Assembly (NCBI GenBank): GCA_002692965.1
Contig: NZNC01000021.1
Span: 1-64,000, forward strand
Direction of reading: 5' to 3'
Source of the DNA: Haliea sp.
Lineage (GTDB): Bacteria; Pseudomonadota; Gammaproteobacteria; Pseudomonadales; Halieaceae
DNA length: 64,000 nt
Part shown: positions 17,515 to 26,706 of the stretch, in pieces
Numbering within the stretch: the first letter of the stretch is position 1
Layout: every line of letters begins with the position of its first letter
Program-made: the position numbers and the translations under genes
The notes under the pieces: generated by a model
What the model saw: the letters and a program-made list of their open reading frames with translations, nothing else
Databases searched by the model: none
What the model was told of the DNA's origin: nothing

Positions 17515-17725
17515 CCGGTTTCTCCTCTCCGCTCAGGCAGGCTCGACACAGGCATCGGCCCGCGGCGTCGGGTGTCAGTGCGGCCAGGGCGCCTGGCGCG
17601 GGCCTGACCCCCTGGCACCAGCACTGGTCGCCGGGCAAGCCCCTGGCGACGGCGCATTGATTGTCTCCAGCGCAGGCCGGGCAATGGTGTTGCGTGGTGG
17701 CTGTCGGGTCGAATTGCAGAATCAT
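17501..17725 (-). CDS. Cysteine-rich CWC-family small protein
   Basis: A 74-residue protein with paired cysteines: CPAC-x5-C near residue 15, CWC in the middle (DQCWCQG) and CLCRAC near the end, the pattern of the cysteine-rich CWC family, presumably a small zinc-binding fold. It overlaps the start of cysZ and therefore probably shares its message. Function is unknown; a link to sulfur supply is only suggested by position. Confidence 0.8.
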   Translation of the reverse strand: MILQFDPTATTQHHCPACAGDNQCAVARGLPGDQCWCQGVRPAPGALAALTPDAAGRCLCRACLSGEEKPDVEG

Positions 17726-17732
17726 GGGGCGT

Positions 17733-17738
17733 TATAAT
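17733..17738 (+). promoter_or_regulatory. -10 element of smrA
   Basis: A perfect TATAAT lies 28 bp before the smrA start, in the 40-bp gap to the divergent CWC gene. No convincing -35 was found at 16-18 bp. Confidence 0.5.
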
Positions 17739-17765
17739 AGCGCACTGAACGCAGGTGGTGAGTGT

Positions 17766-18377
17766 ATGGCGGACGACGAAGACGACCTGAAGCTGCTCTG
17801 GCAGGAGTTTTCGGATGTAAAGCCCCTTCGCGGGGAGCGCCGGGTGGCCCGCAGGGGTGGTGCGGCGGCAGCCGACGATATGTCGCTGGCCGCGCGCCGG
17901 GATGCGGCGGTGACCTCCGCCGCCACGGACCGAAATATCCTGACTGACCGCGAAATTGCGCCCCTGGATCCCTGGTATGTACTGGACTTCAAGCGCCCCG
18001 GGGTGCAGAACGGCGTTTACCGAAAGCTCCGCCAGGGACGGTACGAGCACGAGGCGCGCCTGGACATGCACCGCATGGGGGTGCGGCGTGCCCGGGAGGA
18101 GCTGTTCGGCTTCGTCGAGCAGTGCGAGGAGTTCGGCCTGCGCAGTGTTCTGGTGGTGCACGGCAAGGGCGAACGCAAGCCCGAGCGCGAGCGCTGTGCG
18201 GTCCTCAAGGGCTGTGTGGATGTCTGGCTGCGGGAGTTGCCCGCGGTACAGGCTTTTCACAGCGCCCGACCCCAGCATGGGGGCACGGGCGCTGTATATG
18301 TGCTGTTGCGCAAGAGTCAGGCCCAGAAGCAGAAGAATCGCGAGCGCTTCATGAAGGGGCGCGTGCCGCCACAGTAA
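17766..18377 (+). CDS. smrA: Smr-domain protein (SmrA type)
   Basis: A 203-residue protein with a disordered charged N-terminus and a C-terminal Smr domain (about 95-185): LDMH motif (ARLDMHRMGVRRA), VVHGKGERKP, and GGTGAVYVLLR. Smr domains are nucleases or RNA-processing modules; the E. coli homologue is reported as a DNA endonuclease. The ATG at 17766 gives the family start ADDEDDLKLLW and has a GGTGGTGAG sequence upstream. It is divergent from the CWC-cysZ pair. Confidence 0.92.
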   Translation: MADDEDDLKLLWQEFSDVKPLRGERRVARRGGAAAADDMSLAARRDAAVTSAATDRNILTDREIAPLDPWYVLDFKRPGVQNGVYRKLRQGRYEHEARLDMHRMGVRRAREELFGFVEQCEEFGLRSVLVVHGKGERKPERERCAVLKGCVDVWLRELPAVQAFHSARPQHGGTGAVYVLLRKSQAQKQKNRERFMKGRVPPQ

Positions 18378-18403
18378 GTCGCTTCAGCGCGGCGGCGGAC
18401 AGC

Positions 18404-18718
18404 TCAGGCCGGTGCGTCGGTCCCGGTCTTGCCGGCCCCGGCGGCCCGGAGAATGTCTGCGTAGGGCTTGCCGTGGCGGTGTTCGCTGACAATGTCGAGC
18501 ACACTGCGACCTTCTCGGTCGGTGGCGTCGAGCCGGTAGCCCTCTTCCACAAAGAAGCCGACAAAGTCGGCAAAATCCTCGGCCCGCATGCTCTGGTAGG
18601 CCTTGAGCAGGCGGTGGAAATCCGCGTCGGTACCGTCGTGGCTGCGCACTTGCAGGAAGCTGCGCACCCGCTCTTCGGTCCAGACTTCGTCGATAACCTT
18701 TTCCTTGTCTTTTTTCAC
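18404..18718 (-). CDS. PA4642-family protein
   Basis: A 104-residue conserved protein of unknown function, recognised from the pattern KKDKEKVIDE at the start, then DGTDADFHRLLKAYQSM and EEGYRLDATDREGRSVLD. The sequence is mostly helical and hydrophilic, probably cytoplasmic. The start is GTG at 18718, 5 bp after the gatB stop, so it is likely the last gene of the gatCAB transcript. The upstream extension of the frame runs through gatB and is not coding. Confidence 0.8.
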   Translation of the reverse strand: MKKDKEKVIDEVWTEERVRSFLQVRSHDGTDADFHRLLKAYQSMRAEDFADFVGFFVEEGYRLDATDREGRSVLDIVSEHRHGKPYADILRAAGAGKTGTDAPA

Positions 18719-18723
18719 GCTGT

Positions 18724-20175
18724 TTAATCCGTCTCGTCCAGTGCCTGCGCGAGCAGGTCGTTGACCATTTTGGGGTTGGCCTGGCCGCGGGACAGTTTCA
18801 TCACCTGGCCAACAAAGTAACCCACCAGTTTCTTGCGTTTGCCCTCGTCGGCGGCCCGGTACTGGGCCACCTGGTCGGGGCTGTCGGCGACTACCCGGGC
18901 CACCATGGCCTCCAGTTCGCCGCTGTCGCTGACTTGTTTCAGGCCGCGAGCCTCGATCACCTCGTCGGCGCTTCCCTCGCCCTGCCACATGGCTTCGAAG
19001 ACTTGTTTGGCGATCTTGCCCGAGATGCTGTTGTCCTGAATGCGCTGCAGCAGTCCCGCCAGGGCCTCTGCGGAAACCGGGCTGTCCGCCAGACCCAGGT
19101 CATTGCGATTGAGCTGGCCGAGCAGTTCGACCTGTACCCAGTTGGCGGCGAGCTTGGCGTCGCCACAGCCGCCGGCCACGGTTTCGAAGTAGTCCGCCAG
19201 CGGGCGGCTGGCGGAGAGGACCCCGGCGTCGTAGGCGCCGAGGCTGTACTGCTGTTCAAAGCGCTGGCGCTTCTCCACCGGCAGCTCCGGCAGCCCCGCG
19301 CGGATCTCCTCGACCCAGGCGTCGTCGAGTACCACCGGCAGCAGGTCGGGCTCGGGGAAATAGCGATAGTCGTTGGCCACTTCCTTGCTGCGCATGGAGC
19401 GGGTTTCGTCGCGCTCGGCGTCGTAGAGGCGGGTTTCCTGTACCACCTTGCCGCCGTCCTCCAGGATGTCGCTCTGGCGCTCGATCTCGTGGCGGATGGC
19501 GCGCTCGACAAAGCGGAAGGAGTTGACGTTCTTAATCTCCGCGCGGGTGCCCAGCTGGTCGCTGCCGGTGGGGCGCAGGGAGATATTGATATCACAGCGC
19601 ATCGAGCCCTCGGCCATGTTGCCGTCGGAGATGCCCAGGTAGGTGACCAGGCTGTGCAGGGCCTTGAGGTAGGCGACCGCCTCCTCGGCGCTGCGCAGGT
19701 CGGGCTCGGTGACGATCTCCAGCAGGGGCGTACCCGCGCGATTGAGGTCGATGCCGCTCTGGCCATGGAAGTCTTCGTGGAGGGACTTGCCGGCGTCCTC
19801 CTCCAGGTGGGCCCGGGTGATCCCGATTTCCCGTGTACTGCCATCCTCCAGCGTGATCTCGAAGCGGCCGCGGCCCACGATGGGGTGGTGGAACTGGCTG
19901 ATCTGGTAGCCCTTGGGCAGGTCGGGGTAGAAGTAGTTCTTGCGGTCGAAGACCGAGCGTGTGCCGATCTCCGCGCCGATGCCCAGGCCGAACATTACCG
20001 CATAGCGCACGGCCAGTTCGTTGAGCACCGGCAACATGCCGGGCATGGCCAGGTCCACGGCGCAGGCCTGGGTGTTGGGTTCAGCGCCGAAGGTGGTGGC
20101 GGCACCGGAGAAGATTTTCGAGTCGGTGGCCAGCTGCAAGTGCACTTCCAGGCCGATGACGGCTTCCCAGCTCAT
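18724..20175 (-). CDS. gatB: Aspartyl/glutamyl-tRNA amidotransferase subunit B
   Basis: A 483-residue subunit that binds and phosphorylates misacylated Glu-tRNA-Gln or Asp-tRNA-Asn. [15 protein letters not shown] starts the protein, the kinase domain covers about 1-290, and the YqeY-like tRNA-binding tail 330-483. Its ATG overlaps the gatA stop (ATGA). Operon gatC-gatA-gatB on the minus strand. Confidence 0.98.
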   Translation of the reverse strand: MSWEAVIGLEVHLQLATDSKIFSGAATTFGAEPNTQACAVDLAMPGMLPVLNELAVRYAVMFGLGIGAEIGTRSVFDRKNYFYPDLPKGYQISQFHHPIVGRGRFEITLEDGSTREIGITRAHLEEDAGKSLHEDFHGQSGIDLNRAGTPLLEIVTEPDLRSAEEAVAYLKALHSLVTYLGISDGNMAEGSMRCDINISLRPTGSDQLGTRAEIKNVNSFRFVERAIRHEIERQSDILEDGGKVVQETRLYDAERDETRSMRSKEVANDYRYFPEPDLLPVVLDDAWVEEIRAGLPELPVEKRQRFEQQYSLGAYDAGVLSASRPLADYFETVAGGCGDAKLAANWVQVELLGQLNRNDLGLADSPVSAEALAGLLQRIQDNSISGKIAKQVFEAMWQGEGSADEVIEARGLKQVSDSGELEAMVARVVADSPDQVAQYRAADEGKRKKLVGYFVGQVMKLSRGQANPKMVNDLLAQALDETD

Positions 20176-21644
20176 GGCGCACCTCCTTCGGTTTCCGGGG
20201 GTGTCTGCAGATGCCAGTCGGAGCGCTGCTGCAGTTGGTGGGCCACGTTCAGCAGGCGCGATTCCTGGAAATGGTTGCCGATCAGCTGCAGGCCCACCGG
20301 CAGGCCGTTGACCCGACCTGCGGGCGCGGACAGACCGGGCAGGCCGGCGAGGTTGACGGCCAGGGTATAGACGTCTTCGAGATACATGGACAGCGGGTCG
20401 TCGGTCTTGGCACCGAGGGCGAAAGCGGGCCCCGGTGTGGTGGGGCCGGCGATGATGTCGACCTGGGCGAAGGCGTCCTGGAAGTCCCGGGCAATCAGCC
20501 GGCGAACCTGCTGTGCCTTGCGGTAGTAGGCGTCATAGGAGGCAGCGGAGAGGGCGAAGGTCCCAACCAGGATGCGCCGCTTGACTTCGTCGCCGAAGCC
20601 TTCCTCCCGGGTGCGGGTGTACAGGTCCCGCAGGTCGGCGGGGTCTTCGCAGCGGTGGCCATAGCGCACGCCATCGTAGCGCGCCAGGTTGGTGGAGGCC
20701 TCGGCGGGGGCCAGGATGTAATAGGTGGGAATGCTCAGTGCCGTGTGCGGCAGCTGGATGTCCACCAGGGTGGCACCGGCCTGTTCCAGCAGAGAAAGGG
20801 CCTCGCGCACCTGGGCGCCGGTAGTCGCATCCAGACCGTCACCGAAGTACTCGGCGGGCAGCCCAATGCGCAGGCCGGCCAGGGGCTGATCCAGTTCGCC
20901 GCTAAAATCCGGCACGGCTTGTTGTGCCGATGTGGAGTCGAGGGGGTCGTGGCCGGCCATGGCGTTGAGCAGCAGGGCGCAATCTTCGGCAGTCCGTGCC
21001 ATGGGTCCGCCCTGGTCCAGGCTGGAGGCAAAAGCCACCATGCCCAGGCGGGACACCCGCCCGTAGGTAGGCTTGAGGCCGGTAATGCCGCAGAGTGCCG
21101 CCGGTTGGCGGATCGAGCCGCCGGTGTCGGTACCGGTGGCCAGGGGGGCCAGCCCCGCGGCCACCGCCGCCGCCGAGCCACCGGAGGAGCCGCCGGGTAC
21201 ATGACCGGGGTGCCAGGGGTTGCGGCAGGGGCCGTAATAGCTGCTCTCGTTGGAGGAGCCCATGGCGAACTCGTCCATGTTGGTCTTGCCCAGGGTGACT
21301 GCGCCCGCGTCCCGCAGACGGCTGACCACGGTGGCATCGTAGGGCGGCACGAAGTTGTCCAGCATGCGCGACCCGCAGCTGGTGCGCAGGTCGCGGGTGC
21401 AGAAGATGTCCTTGTGCGCCAGGGGTATGCCGGTCAGTGCCGGCAGATTGCCCGAGGCGCCGGCGAGAGCCCGGTCGGCGGCCGCGGCGGCGCCCAGGGC
21501 GCCGCTCTCGTCCACGGTGATGTAGCTGTTCAACTGCGGGTCCAGGCGGCTGATGCGTTCCAGGTAGTGGCGCGTCAACTCGGTACTGGAAAACTGCTTA
21601 CTGCGCAGCCCGTCAATCAGCTGGGCAACGGTCAGATCATGCAT
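20172..21644 (-). CDS. gatA: Glutamyl-tRNA(Gln) amidotransferase subunit A
   Basis: A 490-residue amidase-signature enzyme that supplies ammonia from glutamine to GatB. The Ser-cisSer-Lys triad is K78 (PLAHKD), S153 (GGSSGGS) and S177 ([10 protein letters not shown]). It is 27 bp after gatC and overlaps gatB by four bases. Together with tRNA-Gln at 7737 it indicates that the transamidation route operates in this organism. Confidence 0.98.
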   Translation of the reverse strand: MHDLTVAQLIDGLRSKQFSSTELTRHYLERISRLDPQLNSYITVDESGALGAAAAADRALAGASGNLPALTGIPLAHKDIFCTRDLRTSCGSRMLDNFVPPYDATVVSRLRDAGAVTLGKTNMDEFAMGSSNESSYYGPCRNPWHPGHVPGGSSGGSAAAVAAGLAPLATGTDTGGSIRQPAALCGITGLKPTYGRVSRLGMVAFASSLDQGGPMARTAEDCALLLNAMAGHDPLDSTSAQQAVPDFSGELDQPLAGLRIGLPAEYFGDGLDATTGAQVREALSLLEQAGATLVDIQLPHTALSIPTYYILAPAEASTNLARYDGVRYGHRCEDPADLRDLYTRTREEGFGDEVKRRILVGTFALSAASYDAYYRKAQQVRRLIARDFQDAFAQVDIIAGPTTPGPAFALGAKTDDPLSMYLEDVYTLAVNLAGLPGLSAPAGRVNGLPVGLQLIGNHFQESRLLNVAHQLQQRSDWHLQTPPETEGGAP

Positions 21645-21671
21645 GGGGAAATCCTGCGGCAGGGGCGCCGG

Positions 21672-21959
21672 TTATTCGATAACTTTGGGGACCAGGTAGA
21701 GGCCGTTTTCGACCGCTGGCGCCACTGCCTGCAGGGCGTCGCGCTGGTTGCCTTCGGTGACCCGGTCCGGGCGCAGGCACTGTACCGCGTCGAGGGGATT
21801 GGTCATGGGCTCGATGCCGTCGGTGTCCACGGCCTGCAGCTGCTCGACCATGCCGAGTATGTCGCCAATGCGACGGGTCACCGCCGGCACCTGGTCGTCG
21901 GCAATGCGGATACGCGCCAGTTCGGCGAGCCTGGCGATCTCGTCCTCGTGTACTGTCAT
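21672..21959 (-). CDS. gatC: Aspartyl/glutamyl-tRNA amidotransferase subunit C
   Basis: A 95-residue GatC, which wraps around and stabilises GatA. Features are the N-terminal ARLAELARI helix and the GIEPMTNPLDAVQCLRPDRV segment. It is the first gene of gatCAB and is divergent from mreB; the 219-bp gap contains no other gene. Confidence 0.96.
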   Translation of the reverse strand: MTVHEDEIARLAELARIRIADDQVPAVTRRIGDILGMVEQLQAVDTDGIEPMTNPLDAVQCLRPDRVTEGNQRDALQAVAPAVENGLYLVPKVIE

Positions 21960-22169
21960 GGGGCTCCGGTGTCGGTGTTCCGGTGGGTCTCTGGGCCTGT
22001 GGCCAAGAACGTAAAGTTATCACATTTGCGCCTTGCCCAAAATCCCCGCGGTTGCTAGAGTTGCGAGCCATTGTCGATAACAAGCAGAAGTCCGTGTACC
22101 GGACCATCTTCCGGCCTCTTCTGGGGCACAGATGAGGCGCGAAAGGCCTCTTTCCATCTCACAAGGTAG

Positions 22170-23216
<1,047 letters not shown>

Positions 23217-23259
23217 GCCTGCCTTCGCCGGTGGCCTGCCATGACCGCGGAGTGCTGAC

Positions 23260-24159
23260 ATCAAGCCGCTGTTCGTCAAGGAATCGCACCTGGGCCTGCG
23301 CCTGCTGGTTGCAGTCATGGCCCTCGCGGGTCTGCTGGTTGCGGACCTGCATTTCAACAGCCTGGGGCGCACCCGGGCGCTGTTGAATACCCTCGCCACG
23401 CCGGTGTTCTGGGTGGCCGATATCCCCCGCGAGGTCGATGACTGGGCAGGGCAGCACCTGCGCAGCCGCTCGGCGCTGATTCGTGATGCTGAGCGCTTGC
23501 GCCGGGAGAACCTGCTGCTGCAGGGGCGTGCCCAGCAGATGGCCTCGTTGCAGGCGGAAAATCTCCGCCTGCGGGCCTTGCTCGGTTCCACTGCCCTGGT
23601 GCGCAACGATGTCCAGGTGGCCGAACTGATTGGTGTCTCGCCGGATCCGATGCGCCACCTGCTGGTGATCAACAAGGGCGGCCAGGACGGCGTCTATATC
23701 GGCCAGCCGCTGATCGACGCCGAGGGCCTGGTGGGTCAGGTGGTGGAGGTGGCCGAGTATACTGCCCGGGTACTGCTGATTACCGATCCGACCCACTCGA
23801 CACCGGTGCAGATCAATCGCAACGGGGTGCGCGCAATTGCCGAGGGCAACGGGTCCCTGGATGCCCTGGAAGTCCACCACATTCCGGTGACCACCGACAT
23901 CGAGCCAGGCGACCTGCTGGTCAGCTCGGGTATGGGTGGGCGCTTCCCGGTCGGTTACCCCGTCGGCGTTGTCACCCAGGTCGATCGCGACCCGGGGCAG
24001 CCTTTCGCGCGCATTCTGGCGCGCCCCTCGGCGGCGCTGGATCGCAGCCGCCATGTTCTCCTGGTGTTTGTCGGTGCCGAGGCCGAGTCGACCCGGGAAA
24101 CCCCGGCAGACCGTTCAGCTGACCCGGCGGGGGGGCCCGCCGGTCAGGATTCCGGCTGA
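23260..24159 (+). CDS. mreC: Rod-shape-determining protein MreC with an apparent AUC start
   Basis: A 299-residue MreC: one N-terminal membrane segment (LLVAVMALAGLLVADL), a coiled coil (about 65-105, RDAERLRRENLLLQGRAQQM) and the beta-barrel domain to about 275. The N-terminus IKPLFVKESHLGLRLL matches the family start, yet no ATG, GTG or TTG precedes it in frame; a TGA lies six codons upstream. GGAG sits 7 nt before an ATC at 23260, so the start is either the rare AUC or the result of a one-base shift, since GTG-CTG-AC immediately upstream would give a normal start if one base were added. The first in-frame ATG (23317) would remove part of the membrane segment. Confidence 0.9.
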   Translation: MKPLFVKESHLGLRLLVAVMALAGLLVADLHFNSLGRTRALLNTLATPVFWVADIPREVDDWAGQHLRSRSALIRDAERLRRENLLLQGRAQQMASLQAENLRLRALLGSTALVRNDVQVAELIGVSPDPMRHLLVINKGGQDGVYIGQPLIDAEGLVGQVVEVAEYTARVLLITDPTHSTPVQINRNGVRAIAEGNGSLDALEVHHIPVTTDIEPGDLLVSSGMGGRFPVGYPVGVVTQVDRDPGQPFARILARPSAALDRSRHVLLVFVGAEAESTRETPADRSADPAGGPAGQDSG

Positions 24160-24161
24160 GC

Positions 24162-24644
24162 ATGCGCAGCCGCGCCGGTTACGGCATCATCGCGTTCACC
24201 CTGCTGGTGGCCGCCGTGCTCGCCATTGTTCCCAACCCGCTGTGGCTGCAATGGGCCCGGCCCGAGTGGGTGGCGCTGGTGATACTCTACTGGTGCATGG
24301 CCCTGCCTCACCGCGTCGGTCTGCTGACTGCCGCGGTAACCGGCGTTTTCCAGGATGTGCTGGAGGGGGCGCCCCTGGGGCAGCACGGTCTGGCACTGCT
24401 TGCCGTGGCCCTGCTGGTGGCCCTGCTTTACAAACGCCTGCGGGTCTTCAGCCTCTGGCAACAGTCGGCTATGGTGTTCCTGATCATTGGCATGCACCAG
24501 TTGATCGACCAGTGGGTGCAGAGCCTGCAGGGCGCCGCTGCCGGCAGTCTGCTGTTCCTGCTGCCGGCTTTAACCAGCGCGCTGGTCTGGCCGGTGGTGC
24601 TGCACGTGCTGAGAGCGCTGCGGCGCTATTACCACATGGTGTGA
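24162..24644 (+). CDS. mreD: Rod-shape-determining protein MreD
   Basis: A 160-residue inner-membrane protein with about five hydrophobic segments, the MreD pattern (LYWCMALPHRVGLLTA, then FQDVLEGAPLGQHGLAL). It acts with MreB and MreC in the elongasome and follows mreC by 2 bp. Confidence 0.96.
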   Translation: MRSRAGYGIIAFTLLVAAVLAIVPNPLWLQWARPEWVALVILYWCMALPHRVGLLTAAVTGVFQDVLEGAPLGQHGLALLAVALLVALLYKRLRVFSLWQQSAMVFLIIGMHQLIDQWVQSLQGAAAGSLLFLLPALTSALVWPVVLHVLRALRRYYHMV

Positions 24645-24647
24645 TTG

Positions 24648-25241
24648 ATGCAAGACTCCCTGGTTCTCGCTTCCGCCTCTCCTCGCCGCCAGGCGCTCCT
24701 CGAGCAGCTGGGGGTCCGCTTTGTGGTCGTGCCAGCCGACATTGACGAGAGCCCGCATCCCGGTGAAAGCCCCGTGGACTACGTGCGCCGCGTGGCCCGG
24801 GACAAGGCCCGCGCCGTGCGTGCGGGCGGGCATGCCGAGTCCGCGGTGCTGGCGGCCGACACCAGCGTGGTGCTGGATGATGATATCCTCGGCAAGCCCC
24901 GCGACCACTTCCATGCACTGGGGATGCTGGCCCGCTTGAGCGGCCGCACCCACCAGGTGATGACCGCTGTTTGTCTGAGCACACAGGGCGCGGAAGAGGT
25001 GATCGCGGTGGAGACAGCGGTGACCTTCCTGGGGCTGGACCGCAGCACCTGCGAGCGCTACCTGGAGAGCGGGGAGGCCTGGGACAAGGCGGGCGCCTAC
25101 GCCATCCAGGGGCTCGGTGGCGCACTGGTGGCAAGTATCAGCGGCAGCTACAGCAATGTGGTCGGGCTGCCCCTGGCGGAAACCTGGCAGCTGTTGTCCC
25201 GTCACCGGGTGCAGACGGCACTGGGGCGGCCCGATGAGTGA
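24648..25241 (+). CDS. maf: Maf-type nucleoside triphosphate pyrophosphatase (dTTP/UTP type)
   Basis: A 197-residue Maf protein that hydrolyses non-canonical or excess nucleotides. Motifs are LASASPRRQALLEQLG, the DTSVVLDDDILGKP segment and GGALVASISGSYSNVVGLPL. The ATG at 24648 is preferred over a TTG one codon earlier. It overlaps rng by eight bases. By sequence it is the YhdE-like branch found between mreD and rng. Confidence 0.94.
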   Translation: MQDSLVLASASPRRQALLEQLGVRFVVVPADIDESPHPGESPVDYVRRVARDKARAVRAGGHAESAVLAADTSVVLDDDILGKPRDHFHALGMLARLSGRTHQVMTAVCLSTQGAEEVIAVETAVTFLGLDRSTCERYLESGEAWDKAGAYAIQGLGGALVASISGSYSNVVGLPLAETWQLLSRHRVQTALGRPDE

Positions 25242-26700
25242 GGAGATCCTGGTCAATGTGACCCCGCGGGAGACGCGGGTGGCCGTGGTCGACAACGGCG
25301 CCACCCAGGATGTTTACGTCGAGCGCAGCACCAGCCGCGGCATGACCGGCAATATCTACCGCGGCAAAGTGGTTCGCGTACTGCCGGGCATGCAGGCCGC
25401 CTTCGTGGAAATCGGCGCCGGCCGTACCGGCTTCCTGCACGCCGCCGACCTGCTGCCGGCGAGCGGAGGCGAGTCGGGGCGCGACCAGCCGATACAGTAC
25501 CGCCTGCAGGAGGGGCAGCAGCTGGTGGTGCAGGTCACGCGGGAGCCCATCGGCACCAAGGGCGCCAGGTTGAGCACCGACCTCTCCGTGTCCTCCCGCT
25601 ACCTGGTGTACATGCCCCGAAGCCGGCATGTGGGCGTGTCGCAGCGTATCGACGACGATGCTGAACGACGGCGCTTGCAGCAGCTGCTCGCCGACGCCCT
25701 GGCCGAAGAGGGCGGCGATGCCACCGGCGGTTATATCCTCCGCACCGCCGCCGAGGGGGTGGGTGCCGCGGAGATCCGCGCCGATCTGCGTTTCCTGCAG
25801 CGGCTGTGGGCCGCGGTTACCCGGCGCAGTGTCGAGCGCGACGGCCCGCCGGTCATTTACGAGGAATTGCCACTGCACCTGCGGACTGTGCGCGATCTGG
25901 CCCGGCCCGGCGTGGAGCGCATCCGGATCGATAGCCAGGAAAGCTACGATGCCTTGCAGGCTTTCTGTGCGGAGTATGTGCCCGAGGTCAGTCCCCTGCT
26001 CGAGTGTTATCGGGGCGAGCGCCCGCTGTTTGAGCTGCACGGTGTCGAGGCGGAGATCCAGCGTGCCCTGGAGCGCAGTGTAGAGCTGAAATCCGGCGGT
26101 CATATTGTCATTGACCAGACCGAGGCGATGACCACGATCGACGTCAATACCGGCTCCTATGTCGGGCGCCGCAACCAGGAAGAGACCATCTTCAAGACCA
26201 ACCTGGAAGCGGCCGTGGCTCTGGCCAGACAGCTGCGGCTTCGCAACCTGGGCGGCATCATCATTATCGACTTTATCGACATGCGCGATCCCGAGCACCG
26301 CCGCCAGGTGCTGCGCGCGCTGGAGAAGGCGCTCGCCCGCGATCCGGCCCGCACCGCCCTGACTGGCGTCACGGAGCTGGGACTGGTGGCCATGACCCGC
26401 AAGCGCACCCGTGAGTCACTGCAGCAGATCCTCTGCGAACCCTGCCCGGTGTGTCAGGGGCGCGGGCAGCAGAAGACGGCGGAGACGGTCTGTTTCGAGA
26501 TTTTCCGGGAGATTATCAGGGATGCGCGGGCCTGGGAGAACCAGTGTCTGGCGGTACTGGCGGGGCAGTCGGTGATCGACCGACTGCTGGATGAGGAGTC
26601 CGGCAGTCTGGCCGATCTCGAGGAGTTCACCGGCAAATCCATCAGCCTGCGGGTGGAGCCGGGCTACAGTCAGGAACAGTTCGACATTGTGTTGCTTTGA
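25234..26700 (+). CDS. rng: Ribonuclease G
   Basis: A 488-residue endoribonuclease that matures 16S rRNA 5' ends and degrades some mRNAs. It has an S1 domain (about 37-125), the RNase E/G catalytic core with the two metal-binding Asp residues (TTIDVNTGSYVG and IIIIDFIDM), and the zinc-link CEPCPVCQGRG. It has no degradosome scaffold tail, which separates it from RNase E. ATG at 25234 gives SEEILVNVTPRETRVAVV, the usual start. Confidence 0.97.
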   Translation: MSEEILVNVTPRETRVAVVDNGATQDVYVERSTSRGMTGNIYRGKVVRVLPGMQAAFVEIGAGRTGFLHAADLLPASGGESGRDQPIQYRLQEGQQLVVQVTREPIGTKGARLSTDLSVSSRYLVYMPRSRHVGVSQRIDDDAERRRLQQLLADALAEEGGDATGGYILRTAAEGVGAAEIRADLRFLQRLWAAVTRRSVERDGPPVIYEELPLHLRTVRDLARPGVERIRIDSQESYDALQAFCAEYVPEVSPLLECYRGERPLFELHGVEAEIQRALERSVELKSGGHIVIDQTEAMTTIDVNTGSYVGRRNQEETIFKTNLEAAVALARQLRLRNLGGIIIIDFIDMRDPEHRRQVLRALEKALARDPARTALTGVTELGLVAMTRKRTRESLQQILCEPCPVCQGRGQQKTAETVCFEIFREIIRDARAWENQCLAVLAGQSVIDRLLDEESGSLADLEEFTGKSISLRVEPGYSQEQFDIVLL

Positions 26701-26706
26701 TGGGCG

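Noticed and set aside
20211-22058. 615-codon open frame antisense to gatA and gatC
   Set aside because: Composition is that of a reversed GC-rich gene, and gatA and gatC are unmistakable on the other strand.
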